A stretch of DNA of 14,990 nucleotides from Candidatus Moranbacteria bacterium CG_4_9_14_3_um_filter_45_14 (GCA_002790675.1 PFVP01000018.1:1-14990); one strand, 5' to 3'; numbered from the stretch's first letter, positions 6,457-14,369 are shown. Program-made: numbers and translations. The notes: a model not told the origin generated them from the sequence alone.

Positions 6457-7455
6457 TTATTCGATAAGTTCCGCCATTTCTACGAGACGATTCGAGTAAC
6501 CCCATTCATTATCATACCACGCGATAACTTTCACAAGATCACCATCCACCACTTTGGTCAGAGAAAGATCGACAGTGCTTGAATGAGGATCACCGATGAA
6601 ATCCGACGATACGAGTGGCTCTTCCGTAACAGCTAAAACGGTACGATACCGTTCGGTTTGCGAAGCATCCTTCAGTACCTGATTGATCTTTTCTCTCGTC
6701 GTTTTGCGTTTCAGAAGGAAAGTGCAATCCGAAAGCGATACAACGATCGTCGGCACACGTACGGAAACACCATCAAAGAGACCCTCAAGTTTCGGAATCA
6801 CCTGTGTCACCGCTCGTGCGGCTCCCGTTGTCGTCGGTACGATATTTTGTCCAGCAGCTCGAGCCCGTCGCAGATCCTTGTGCGGGCCATCCTGTATGTT
6901 CTGGCCACTCGTATATGAATGAATGGTGGTCATAAGAGCCTTCTTGATACCAAAAGCTTCGTCCAACACCTGCGCTACAGGAGCCAATGAATTGGTCGTA
7001 CACGAAGCATTGGAGACGACTCCTTCGCTTGCATATTGATTTTCATTAACACCTATGAGGAATGTCGGTACGGCATCATCGCCTCCTTTCGATGGAGCAG
7101 AAAGTATCACTCTCTTCGCTCCAGCTTCGATATGTTGCTCGGCAGAGGCCTTGTCAGTGAAACGCCCCGTGCACTCGAGCACCACATCCACCTTCAGTTC
7201 GCCCCAAGAAAGTTTCTTGGGATCCGCTTGTGCATACACGGGGAATGTTTTTCCTTCAACGATCAATTTCCCATTGTCCGCAATCACTGATTTCCGATAA
7301 TGTCCGTATGCAGTATCATATTTCAAAAGATGAGCGAGAATGTCCGCACTGGTAAGGTCGTTGATGGCTACTATTTCAATGTCTTTTTTTTCAAAAGCGA
7401 TCTTAAAAGCCGCCCGACCGATCCGCCCAAACCCATTTATCGCTATTCTTTTCAT
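6457..7455 (-). CDS. gap: Glyceraldehyde-3-phosphate dehydrogenase, type I
   Basis: A 332-residue GAPDH that oxidises and phosphorylates glyceraldehyde 3-phosphate to 1,3-bisphosphoglycerate with NAD+. Visible: the Rossmann motif NGFGRIGR (7-14); Asp33 in INDL, the NAD-selecting acid; SNASCTTNSLAP with the nucleophile Cys152; TTIHSYT with the base His179; RRARAAGQNIVPTTTGAA; and the C-terminal WYDNEWGYSNR. All are canonical, so activity is expected. I chose the ATG at 7455 because MKRIAINGFGRIGR is the normal GAPDH start. The reading frame stays open to a GTG at 7494, but that would overlap fba and add 13 Lys/Arg-rich residues not expected in the family. It is third in the run tpiA-fba-gap, giving consecutive steps from the aldolase products. 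No phosphoglycerate kinase gene is present in the window. Confidence 0.97.
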   Translation of the reverse strand: MKRIAINGFGRIGRAAFKIAFEKKDIEIVAINDLTSADILAHLLKYDTAYGHYRKSVIADNGKLIVEGKTFPVYAQADPKKLSWGELKVDVVLECTGRFTDKASAEQHIEAGAKRVILSAPSKGGDDAVPTFLIGVNENQYASEGVVSNASCTTNSLAPVAQVLDEAFGIKKALMTTIHSYTSGQNIQDGPHKDLRRARAAGQNIVPTTTGAARAVTQVIPKLEGLFDGVSVRVPTIVVSLSDCTFLLKRKTTREKINQVLKDASQTERYRTVLAVTEEPLVSSDFIGDPHSSTVDLSLTKVVDGDLVKVIAWYDNEWGYSNRLVEMAELIE

Positions 7456-7477
7456 ATTTTTTCTTTTTATCTTTAGT

Positions 7478-8335
7478 TTACGCTTTTCCTGCACTCCCGA
7501 AAGCGAGGATCTTTTCCTTGACGGCTACCTTGGTACGTTCTTTGGCTTGGGTCAATATTTTCCGTAAATCCGTCTCCTCTTCGGATAAAAGAGCTTCACG
7601 CAATCCGCCAATGAATGCCATCCGGAGAGCCGTATCGACATTGAAACAGCTAATCCCGCGACTGATCACTTCTACCACGCGACCATTGTTCCAATCAGAG
7701 GCCCCATGCATCACAAGCGGTATATGCACGCGTTCTGCGATAGTAGATAATCGATCATAATCCGGCTCACTGCGTTCACGGAAGAACCCATGAGCATTGC
7801 CGATGGCCACCGCGAGCGTATCGACGCCTGTTTCTTCTACGAACTGCACCGCCTGATCCGGATCCGTCATATACTCTTCCCACTCGATATTCTCCATCTG
7901 CATCTCACCTAAATACGGAACATTGCCCAATTCTGCCTGTACTATGATATCACGCTTATGGGCAATTTCGACGATTTTCTTGGTTGAAGCAAGGTTATCA
8001 GCATAGTCTTTACGCGATCCATCATACATCACTGATGTGAACCCGATATCCATAGCACGCTCCACGATTTCAAAATTTTTACCGTGATCAAGATGAATCC
8101 CGATTGGAACATCCTTCGCATAAAATTCCGCGATATTCTTAATCAAATGGAAAATCGCCCGACCTCCGGCATAATCAAATGTTTTTTCCGTCAGCTGAAC
8201 AATAACCGGGGAGGAAAGTTCTTTGGCAGCCTCAATAATGGCACGCGTTGTTTCCAGATTCATCGTATTGAAAGCTCCTACGGCGTACTTTCCCGCCTTG
8301 GCCTCTTCAAGCATTGTTTTTACATTCACCAACAT
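7478..8335 (-). CDS. fba: Class II fructose-bisphosphate aldolase
   Basis: A 285-residue zinc-dependent ketose-bisphosphate aldolase that splits fructose 1,6-bisphosphate into dihydroxyacetone phosphate and glyceraldehyde 3-phosphate, and the reverse. Visible: AVGAFN (18-23), HLDHG with catalytic Asp83 and zinc His84, SVMYDGS (101-107), AELGNV with the conserved Glu (135), GNAHG with zinc His182, MHGASD with zinc His210, and CFNVDTALR (230-238). The phosphate-loop GGSG of most relatives reads GASD. MLVNVKTMLEEAK is the normal start, so I chose the ATG at 8335. An in-frame TTG at 8356 has AGAAG about seven bases upstream and would add seven residues; it is a fair alternative. Neighbours tpiA and gap supply the adjacent glycolytic steps. 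Tagatose-bisphosphate aldolase is possible from the family alone but less likely here. Confidence 0.94.
   Translation of the reverse strand: MLVNVKTMLEEAKAGKYAVGAFNTMNLETTRAIIEAAKELSSPVIVQLTEKTFDYAGGRAIFHLIKNIAEFYAKDVPIGIHLDHGKNFEIVERAMDIGFTSVMYDGSRKDYADNLASTKKIVEIAHKRDIIVQAELGNVPYLGEMQMENIEWEEYMTDPDQAVQFVEETGVDTLAVAIGNAHGFFRERSEPDYDRLSTIAERVHIPLVMHGASDWNNGRVVEVISRGISCFNVDTALRMAFIGGLREALLSEEETDLRKILTQAKERTKVAVKEKILAFGSAGKA
7481..7505 (-). other. Possible mRNA hairpin at the end of fba
   Basis: Arms CGCTTT and AAAGCG (six pairs) flank a 13-base loop, lying directly before the fba stop codon. No T-run follows, so it is not an intrinsic terminator. It may be chance, or an RNA stem between fba and gap. 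Confidence 0.25.
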
Positions 8336-8380
8336 AGTAGGGAGTGCGTTATACAAAATTATCTTCTCTCAAAAAAACTC

Positions 8381-9169
8381 TCATCCTTCGTTTTGTTTCC
8401 GTTTGGCTTCTTCTTCGAAGAGTCCCATCATTTTTACCAATTCATACGGGAAAAGGCTCTCTCTCCCAGCCAAGACCCCATTCATCTCGGCTTCCCACGA
8501 GACCGGTCCCAAAAGAGAACTCTTCACCGATCCTCCGTAGAGGACAGCAATCCGTTCCGCCGTCTGCGCATCAAATATTTCTGTAAAAAATTTCCTCAAA
8601 AATACCCTCACCCTGAAGAGTTCTTCCGTCGTTGGTACCGCGTCCGTTCCGATCGCCCAAAGCGGTTCATAGGCTATGATGATTTTTTCCGCCTGCAATT
8701 TCGAAAGATCTGAGAAAAGGGTACGGAGTTGTGAGGCAAGAATATTCTCTGTCTCTCCTGCTTGCCGTTCTCCTCCTGTTTCCCCTATGCACACGATGGG
8801 TGTCATATAATATTTGAGAGCAGACAAAGCTTTCTCACGGATCATCTCATCGGTCTCATTTGCATACCGTCTCCGTTCACTATGGCCGACAATGACATAC
8901 TCCACTCCGTCATCCTTCAGCATCACCGGGGAAATTTCCCCCGTGTACGCGCCGATTTTTTCCGGGAAAAGATTCTGTGCGCCTTTTTTCATACCCTTCG
9001 GCAACGTATCGAATTGCGCGAGATACACGAATGACGGACAGATGATACCAAGCACGTGCTCATACGTTTTCTGTCCCGCTTCACGATGAAGGACAGTCAG
9101 ATACTGCGACACTTCTTCGCGTGACGACATATTCATTTTCAAATTCCCCACGACATAAAATTTCTGCAT
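8381..9169 (-). CDS. tpiA: Triosephosphate isomerase
   Basis: A 262-residue TIM-barrel enzyme interconverting dihydroxyacetone phosphate and glyceraldehyde 3-phosphate, the two products of the neighbouring aldolase. Visible: GNLKMN (Asn9, Lys11), GHSERR with electrophile His96, AYEPLWAIGT with catalytic base Glu168, and YGGSV for phosphate binding near the C-terminus. The end of mobile loop 6, normally IGTGKxAT, reads IGTDAVPT, an unusual change in a very conserved place. The ATG at 9169 has GAGCGGAA upstream and gives the normal start MQKFYVVGNLKMN. A GTG at 9184 would add five residues. It sits 18 bases after the galT-like gene and before fba, apparently co-transcribed. Slightly longer than the usual 250 or so residues because of a charged C-terminal tail. 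Confidence 0.96.
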   Translation of the reverse strand: MQKFYVVGNLKMNMSSREEVSQYLTVLHREAGQKTYEHVLGIICPSFVYLAQFDTLPKGMKKGAQNLFPEKIGAYTGEISPVMLKDDGVEYVIVGHSERRRYANETDEMIREKALSALKYYMTPIVCIGETGGERQAGETENILASQLRTLFSDLSKLQAEKIIIAYEPLWAIGTDAVPTTEELFRVRVFLRKFFTEIFDAQTAERIAVLYGGSVKSSLLGPVSWEAEMNGVLAGRESLFPYELVKMMGLFEEEAKRKQNEG

Positions 9170-9187
9170 ATTCCGCTCTTTCACAAT

Positions 9188-10282
9188 TTATTTATCAAGT
9201 TGTTCTCGCAAATAAATGACTGCTGTCTCCGGCTCTATAGTGGAGATTTCGATACCGGTCGAAAACTCGAAACCGCCCCACGTAGCCGTGTGCGGGAGAA
9301 TTTCGATATGCCATTGATACTCCGGGTAGTCCGTCCCGTCGCAGGGTGCCGTATGTATATAGAAATTATAAGGAGCATCATTCAAACCCTGATACAGGGC
9401 ATACAGAGCCTTCTTCATCACTTCCGCGAGAGCAAATTTCTCCTCATCAGTAATCCGTTCGAAGTATGGATTGGTTCGTTTTCCTACTATCCAGATCTCA
9501 AAAGCCACCCTTGATGCGAAAGGACAGAATGCGATAAAATGCTCGTTTTCATACAACACTCTTTTCTTCAACTCACTTTCATATTCTGTTATGATACCGT
9601 ACACCTTGTGTTTGTTGCTCAGGTAATATCGTTTTGCCCCACCGAGTTCCAACTGTATATACGGGGAAATCACCGGAATCGCCAACAACTGTGAATGCGG
9701 ATGAGAGAGCGATGCTCCGGATTCCTTCCCGTGATTATGAAATATCTGAATATAGTTGACGCTTTTTTTGTTCATCAGTTCCAAGTAACGTTCTTGATAG
9801 GCATCGAATACTTCCGCCACTTGCCAGACAGGAAGCAGTGCCAGTGATTTCGTAGCATCTCGCGTGACGATAATCTCATGATAGCCGATGCCTGTCATAG
9901 CGAAATATGGCCCATCTGAAATTTCTCGCACCTTTCGTCCGGATGAGAAGGCCGGGTATTTGTTCGGAAAAACACGGAGACTCCAATCTCCATCTGGGTG
10001 ACGATAGATGAGGGTATCCGGTTCCTGACCGCTCTCTGTCGGATTCTCAAAAGGATCATTGGCCTCATCCGAGATGGCACGCTCAAACCGCGCAAATTCT
10101 TGCGGTCGTTTCGCTCGTCCGGTAGCGATCACTACCCAGTCGCCCGTTACAATGTCCTGACGGAGTTCTGATCCATACGAAAAAGCTTTTTTCTTTTTTT
10201 CCATTTCACTTGAAGACATTTGTTTTGAATTTTTCTGTTTGTCACGGAAGGCGCGATGAAACACAATCGTATCTTTTGCCAC
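9188..10282 (-). CDS. galT: Galactose-1-phosphate uridylyltransferase-like protein (HIT superfamily)
   Basis: A 364-residue GalT-family nucleotidyltransferase, which would exchange UMP (or a related nucleotide) between UDP-sugar and sugar 1-phosphate. Visible: ELRQDIVTGDWVVIATGRAKRP (the usual start, 39-60), FPNKYPAF (105-112), HNHGKESGAS (182-191), and the nucleophile motif HPHSQ (194-198, catalytic His196). The CPFC zinc motif is replaced by DPFE (76-79), and the third ligand position (His115 in E. coli) is Ala143; only His194 remains. Substrate could differ from galactose. The GTG at 10282 overlaps the upstream TAG by one base (TAGTG), suggesting coupling, and adds a charged 38-residue lead. 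ATGs at 10219 and 10204 are plausible shorter starts, and the latter would fit homologues better. Lies between the glycosyltransferase and tpiA. Confidence 0.85.
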   Translation of the reverse strand: MAKDTIVFHRAFRDKQKNSKQMSSSEMEKKKKAFSYGSELRQDIVTGDWVVIATGRAKRPQEFARFERAISDEANDPFENPTESGQEPDTLIYRHPDGDWSLRVFPNKYPAFSSGRKVREISDGPYFAMTGIGYHEIIVTRDATKSLALLPVWQVAEVFDAYQERYLELMNKKSVNYIQIFHNHGKESGASLSHPHSQLLAIPVISPYIQLELGGAKRYYLSNKHKVYGIITEYESELKKRVLYENEHFIAFCPFASRVAFEIWIVGKRTNPYFERITDEEKFALAEVMKKALYALYQGLNDAPYNFYIHTAPCDGTDYPEYQWHIEILPHTATWGGFEFSTGIEISTIEPETAVIYLREQLDK

Positions 10283-11046
10283 TACTGCTTTCTTTTCGTA
10301 TATTCACCGATATGGTACGCCCCGGTGATGAGACGCCATTTTGTTTTGAACAGATCAATTAACACTCGAATAAAACCATTCGATCCTGTCAATTTAACCG
10401 TAGATCCTTCTTCATTCATCCAGCGCACCGGCATCTGCTTCACTTTGAAACCGAGTTTCAAAGAAAGGATCACGAGCTCAAAATCAAACCCAAAACGATC
10501 CACCACCATCCTGCTTGCCACTTCTTCTGAGGCAACGCCCGACAATACTTTGAATCCGCACTGCGTATCAGGGTAACTCCACAATCCGAGAATGATGCGA
10601 ATGAGCCAATTGCCACACTCACCCATAATTTCGCGATATTTCGGTTGGTGCACTTGGAGAAATGAGCCCTTTATCTTCCGCGAACCGATGATGACATCAT
10701 AACCAGTTTCAAACTGTGTGGAAAACGTGTCCATGTGAGTGATGGATGTCGAACCATCCGCATCGAGGAACAATCGCCACTTTCCAGTCGCCTCAAGCAA
10801 CCCTTGCCGTACGACATACCCTTTGCCATGATTTTCCTTGTTTTCAATGACGCGTACGTGAGGAATCTGCAGAGCATAATTACGAGCCACCTCTGCGGTA
10901 TTATCCGGAGATCCATCAACAACGATGATGATTTCGTACGTGTAATTCTTTCCCTTGAGATATTGGTCTATTTCCAACAGATTGCGTCCGATACGTTCCC
11001 CCTCTTTATAAGCAGGGATAACCACCGAGAGAAACGGTTGCTCCAT
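10282..11046 (-). CDS. Family 2 glycosyltransferase, polyprenyl/dolichyl-phosphate glucosyltransferase-like
   Basis: A 254-residue GT-A-fold glycosyltransferase, likely to move a sugar from a nucleotide-sugar to a polyprenyl phosphate or another acceptor at the inner face of the membrane. Visible: SVVIPAYKEGERIG (7-20), VVDGSPDNT (42-50), NHGKGYVVRQG (72-82), the DxD metal/nucleotide motif DADGS (95-99), DTQCGFK (160-166) and FGFDFELVILSLKLGF (185-200), an arrangement seen in DPG-synthase (ALG5-like) enzymes. There are no clear C-terminal membrane helices. I chose the ATG at 11046 because MEQPFLSVVIP is the usual start. The frame stays open to 11268, but that extra part overlaps ruvX and is Arg-rich with no family match. 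A promoter lies just upstream and the galT-like gene is coupled at the end. Confidence 0.9.
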   Translation of the reverse strand: MEQPFLSVVIPAYKEGERIGRNLLEIDQYLKGKNYTYEIIIVVDGSPDNTAEVARNYALQIPHVRVIENKENHGKGYVVRQGLLEATGKWRLFLDADGSTSITHMDTFSTQFETGYDVIIGSRKIKGSFLQVHQPKYREIMGECGNWLIRIILGLWSYPDTQCGFKVLSGVASEEVASRMVVDRFGFDFELVILSLKLGFKVKQMPVRWMNEEGSTVKLTGSNGFIRVLIDLFKTKWRLITGAYHIGEYTKRKQ

Positions 11047-11065
11047 ACGGCACAAAAATTCACGA

Positions 11066-11093
11066 ATTATACCATTATTGTAACACAAAACAA
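11066..11093 (-). promoter_or_regulatory. Promoter of the glycosyltransferase-galT-glycolysis-murD unit
   Basis: Minus strand: a perfect -10 TATAAT (11066-11071) with TTGTTT (11088-11093) 16 bases upstream. The predicted start is near 11059, leaving a leader of about 13 bases without a clear Shine-Dalgarno before the ATG at 11046. The 91-base gap between ruvX and this gene is the largest between 11569 and 2299, which supports a transcription start here. Nearby 11117-11131 has a short AAGAG/CTCTT stem with no T-run. Confidence 0.65.
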
Positions 11094-11137
11094 CAGAAAT
11101 TACACACACGCTCGAGAAGAGATCTCCTCTTTGCTGT

Positions 11138-11545
11138 CTAAGACTCTTTTTTCGCCAACCATTCCTGTAGAATGATCCGCGCCGCTTCTTCATCGTTATT
11201 CTTCGAAGAGTGCTTGATCCCCTGTTCGAGAAGATTCGCCTGAGCCATTTTCGTTGTAAACATCTCATTCTGATATTCTACCTGTATGGAAAACTGTTCT
11301 GCTAAAAGCTTACCAAGTGTTTCTCCCGGATGTTCTTTCTCTTCCTGATGTTCATAAGAAGGCTTGCCAATAACCACGGTGCCAATATTTTCAGAAACAA
11401 TAATATCTCCCAAAATCGCCACGGTATTTTTGTCATTCGGTAGCGTCCTCAAAGGAAGAGCAACACCCGTTTCGCTGTGCGCCAAAGCAACCCCAATGTT
11501 TGTGGCCCCCCAATCTATTCCGAGATAATTTTTTTTATCCTCCAT
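11138..11545 (-). CDS. ruvX: YqgF/RuvX-type RNase H-fold putative Holliday junction resolvase
   Basis: A 135-residue RNase H-fold nuclease. Family members act in 5'-end processing of pre-16S rRNA and were proposed as Holliday junction resolvases. Visible: YLGIDWGATNIGVALA (7-22) with catalytic Asp11, VVIGKP (57-62), QNEMFTT (92-98), where the usual DER.TT reads NEMFTT but keeps Glu94, and NNDEEAARIILQEWL (116-130), which has Asp118 at the third acidic position. Length is normal. The ATG at 11545 lies 23 bases after map; no good Shine-Dalgarno is seen. Position at the end of the secY-adk-map run suggests co-transcription with ribosome and secretion genes, consistent with a role in rRNA maturation, which is an inference. 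Confidence 0.85.
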   Translation of the reverse strand: MEDKKNYLGIDWGATNIGVALAHSETGVALPLRTLPNDKNTVAILGDIIVSENIGTVVIGKPSYEHQEEKEHPGETLGKLLAEQFSIQVEYQNEMFTTKMAQANLLEQGIKHSSKNNDEEAARIILQEWLAKKES

Positions 11546-11568
11546 AAAATATTCAACTAAGAGAAAAA

Positions 11569-12363
11569 TTATACTCTCGTCAATACTTCCACTCCATTGT
11601 CCGTAATGACCACCGTGTCTTCGAAGTGAGCGGAAAGGTTGCCATCAGCGGTGATGAATGTCCAGTCATCCGAAGCGATGGAGACAGCGAACGTCCCCGC
11701 GTTGATCATCGGCTCAAGAGCCAGTGTCATTCCTTTTTTCAAAATGAAATCATCCATACGACGAGAAATATAATTGGGCACCTGCGGATCTTCGTGCAGT
11801 TCTCGTCCGACACCGTGACCGATGAGATCGCGCACAACGGAAAAACCATTGGCCTCAACGAATCCTTGCACCGCTTTGGCATACGCCGAGATATGCACAC
11901 CCGGACGGAGCTCAGCTATGCCCCTTTCCAAAGACTCTCTTGTAACCGCTGTCAATTTTTCTGCCAATGGAGAAACGGTACCAACCATCAGAGTGCGAGC
12001 CATATCAGAAACCATTCCTTCAAAACGCATCCCGATATCGATTTTGAATAGATCGCCCTCTTTGATAACCCGTTCTTTGTTCGGAATGCCGTGGACAACT
12101 TCATCATTGAGAGAAGCGCAAAGCGTAGCTGGAAAGGGACGCCCTCCTCCGGGATTATATCCTTTGAAAATGGGAGTGCCACCGATTTCACGAATGAGAC
12201 GTTCAGCGAGAGCATCAACATCGAATGTGGTCACTCCGGGCTTGACTGTCTCCATAACTGTCTCTAAAATACGCGCCATATTCTGACACGAGAGGCGGAG
12301 GCGTCGTATTTCATCTGAAGTCTTGATCCAATCTTTGTCCATCATTGTCTGTCTCTGCTTCAT
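11569..12363 (-). CDS. map: Methionine aminopeptidase, type I
   Basis: A 264-residue pita-bread-fold metallopeptidase that removes the initiator Met from new proteins. All dimetal ligands are present: Asp109 (IDIG), Asp120 (SDMART), His183 (GHGVGRELHEDP), Glu217 (LEPM) and Glu248 (HFEDTV). The substrate His91 is in VVHGIP. No N-terminal zinc-finger extension. The ATG at 12363 is the first in frame; ATGs at 12345 and 12342 (giving MMDKDWIKTSDEI or one less) match the usual family start better and follow an AGAGACAG stretch, so the start is uncertain by 6-7 residues. It lies 12 bases after adk in the classical secY-adk-map order. Confidence 0.95.
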   Translation of the reverse strand: MKQRQTMMDKDWIKTSDEIRRLRLSCQNMARILETVMETVKPGVTTFDVDALAERLIREIGGTPIFKGYNPGGGRPFPATLCASLNDEVVHGIPNKERVIKEGDLFKIDIGMRFEGMVSDMARTLMVGTVSPLAEKLTAVTRESLERGIAELRPGVHISAYAKAVQGFVEANGFSVVRDLIGHGVGRELHEDPQVPNYISRRMDDFILKKGMTLALEPMINAGTFAVSIASDDWTFITADGNLSAHFEDTVVITDNGVEVLTRV

Positions 12364-12375
12364 ACGGATGCTTCG

Positions 12376-13062
12376 TTATTCGGGACGGACATATTTAAGA
12401 ATAGATTGAAAGACTTTATATGTTTCCTGATCGCCATTGATGTGGAGCAGTTGACCCGTCCCTTCGAAATATCTCACCACGGGCAACGTTTCTTCCTGAA
12501 AGATCTGATGACGCTTTCGTACTCCCTCTTCAGTATCATCCGCTCGTTGAGTGATACGTCCACCGCAATAACGGCACGGTTTTTCTGCATAAATCAGGTT
12601 TTTCCCCAAAATATATGTCCGCTTGCATCCCTGACAAGCATACCGTTTCGAAATACGTTCCACTGATACGGCTGCCGGCACATCGATGAAAATAACCTTG
12701 TTGAGCGACCGATGCGATTTTTCCAATACGTCCAGTATCTTTCCGATTTGGCTCTCTCGTCTGGGGATACCATCGATCAAAAGTCCTACTGTTTCAGGAA
12801 CGGATAAGACAGCATCGACCAAAACAGCAAAAACAACATCATCCGGTACGAACTCATGTTTTACATTGATGATATCGTTCACTCGACGGCCGAGAGATGT
12901 ATTCTGAGAAGCCACTGCCCGCAATTCCGATCCGATATCGATATGAGAGAGATGAAGGGAGCTCTTCAAAAGTTCGGCTTGGGTGCTTTTCCCGCTGCCG
13001 GCTGAGCCAAGAAGAATATACGTGTCTTTAAGAGGCATTATTTTTTTATTAGAATGATTCAT
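12376..13062 (-). CDS. adk: Adenylate kinase with zinc-type LID domain
   Basis: A 228-residue adenylate kinase that converts ATP + AMP to 2 ADP in the cytoplasm. Visible: the P-loop GSAGSGKST (19-27; most relatives have GxPGxGKGT), the AMP-site GSELR (44-48), FVPDD (71-75), IDGIPRR with the conserved Arg (96-102), and the LID with two Cys pairs, CQGC (143-146) and CRYC (163-166), plus QRADDTEEGVRKR (172-184). The four Cys suggest a structural zinc. The ATG at 13062 overlaps the end of secY by 14 bases and has CGGAG just before it; an ATG at 13038 would remove eight residues and the overlap but lacks a ribosome site. Operon position between secY and map is classical. Confidence 0.94.
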   Translation of the reverse strand: MNHSNKKIMPLKDTYILLGSAGSGKSTQAELLKSSLHLSHIDIGSELRAVASQNTSLGRRVNDIINVKHEFVPDDVVFAVLVDAVLSVPETVGLLIDGIPRRESQIGKILDVLEKSHRSLNKVIFIDVPAAVSVERISKRYACQGCKRTYILGKNLIYAEKPCRYCGGRITQRADDTEEGVRKRHQIFQEETLPVVRYFEGTGQLLHINGDQETYKVFQSILKYVRPE

Positions 13063-14320
13063 AGCTCCGCATCGTCAGCTGACCTTGGATGTGCTTCACT
13101 GTTTCAAGCACAACCGATACGACGATGAGAATACTCACACCACCGATAGAAAAAGCTTGGATACCTGTTATCCCTTGCACGATGAAAGGCAATACGGCGA
13201 TAGAGCCCAGGAAGAACGCGCCGGCTAATGTGATGCGATTGATGATATGGTAGAGATATTCCGCCGTCGTATTGCCGGGACGGATACCAGGAATATACCC
13301 GCCTTGTTTTTGGAGGTTTTCTGAAATCTTCACCGGATCGAACACCACCGCGGTATAAAAATAAGTGAAGACGACTACCAAGAAAAAGTAAAGCAGTCCA
13401 TATACCCACTGATTCTGAAGCCAAGCGCTCATATTGAGTGCTATATCGGCGATTTTCGTATGACTGCTCTGGGCGAGGAAATTGGCAACCATTGTCGGAA
13501 TAAGGATGAGGGATACCGCAAAAATAATAGGGATAACACCTGCTTGATTCACCCGAAGTGGCAAATGAGTGGCTGATCCGCCATACGATTGCGCTCCATG
13601 TACGCGCTTGGCATACGCCACCGGTATCGTTCGCTGTCCCTCATTGACAAAAATCACTCCTGCAACAGTAATGGCAGCGACAAGGGCGAACAAAAAATAA
13701 GTGAAAATCTGCGAAGGATCCCACGTCGCTATGAAACGCGAAATACCCGTCGGTACACCAGAGACGATACCAGCAAAGATGATGATAGATACTCCATTCC
13801 CCAAGCCTTTTTCAGTGATGAGTTCGCCGAGCCACATAAGGAAAATAGTTCCAGCTGTCGCACTCACGATAATCACTGCCATATTGAACGGCGTAATATC
13901 GCCCAAGATATTCTGTGAACGAAGAAGGGAGAGCATACTGAAAGACTGGAGAGCTGCCAAAGGCAGAGTGATCCAACGTGTCAACATATTGAATTTCTGC
14001 CGTCCCTGCTCCCCCTCCTCTTTATACAAACGCTCCAGGGTCGGAACAATCGTCGTGAGAAGTTGCATAATGATAGAAGCAGTGATATATGGGGCGACAC
14101 CCAAAAGAACGATGGAAATATTCGAAAGCCCCCCTCCGGAAAAAACATTGAGCAAACCGAGGAAAGCATTGTCTTCAAACAGTCTTTTCAAAGCCAAAAC
14201 ATCCACTCCTGGAAGAGGGATATTGGCAGCTATTCGATAAATGACCAGCAGACCGAGAATAAAAAATATCTTATTTCGGAGGTCCCTTATTCGGAAAATA
14301 TTCAAAAAGGTTTCACGCAT
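13049..14320 (-). CDS. secY: Protein translocase channel subunit SecY
   Basis: A 423-residue inner-membrane protein, the pore of the Sec translocon (with SecE/SecG), with about ten hydrophobic helices through the sequence. Visible: RDLRNKIFFILGLLVIYR and ANIPLPGVD at the first helix, FSGGGLSNISIVLLGVAPYI after the plug region, NEGQRTIPVAYAKR in the cytoplasmic loop, FVNEG, and VSVVLETVKHIQGQLTMRSYESF at the C-terminus, all typical SecY. I chose the ATG at 14320 (MRETFLNIFRIRDLR), the usual start. The frame is open to a TTG at 14380, adding 20 residues, but that codon lies just at the predicted -10 element. No strong Shine-Dalgarno at the ATG. Follows rplO after a promoter-bearing gap and overlaps adk. 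Confidence 0.96.
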   Translation of the reverse strand: MRETFLNIFRIRDLRNKIFFILGLLVIYRIAANIPLPGVDVLALKRLFEDNAFLGLLNVFSGGGLSNISIVLLGVAPYITASIIMQLLTTIVPTLERLYKEEGEQGRQKFNMLTRWITLPLAALQSFSMLSLLRSQNILGDITPFNMAVIIVSATAGTIFLMWLGELITEKGLGNGVSIIIFAGIVSGVPTGISRFIATWDPSQIFTYFLFALVAAITVAGVIFVNEGQRTIPVAYAKRVHGAQSYGGSATHLPLRVNQAGVIPIIFAVSLILIPTMVANFLAQSSHTKIADIALNMSAWLQNQWVYGLLYFFLVVVFTYFYTAVVFDPVKISENLQKQGGYIPGIRPGNTTAEYLYHIINRITLAGAFFLGSIAVLPFIVQGITGIQAFSIGGVSILIVVSVVLETVKHIQGQLTMRSYESF

Positions 14321-14369
14321 GGCAGAAAAAATAATTTTCTTTATACACCCTGTAATCTCGATACTCGGT

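Noticed and set aside
5963..6499. Plus-strand frame rich in Ser and Phe opposite the coiled-coil gene
   Set aside because: The Ser/Phe/Cys-rich product is what reverse reading of Lys/Glu-rich codons gives; no ribosome site or family match.
7456..7494. N-terminal extension of GAPDH from a GTG
   Set aside because: It would overlap fba and add a basic leader; MKRIAINGFGRIGR is the standard start.
11047..11268. N-terminal extension of the GT2 glycosyltransferase
   Set aside because: It overlaps ruvX, is Arg-rich without family match, and the conserved domain starts at the ATG at 11046 just after a promoter.
13701..14240. Plus-strand frame of 179 codons opposite secY
   Set aside because: It lies fully antisense to SecY membrane helices and shows no independent signal.
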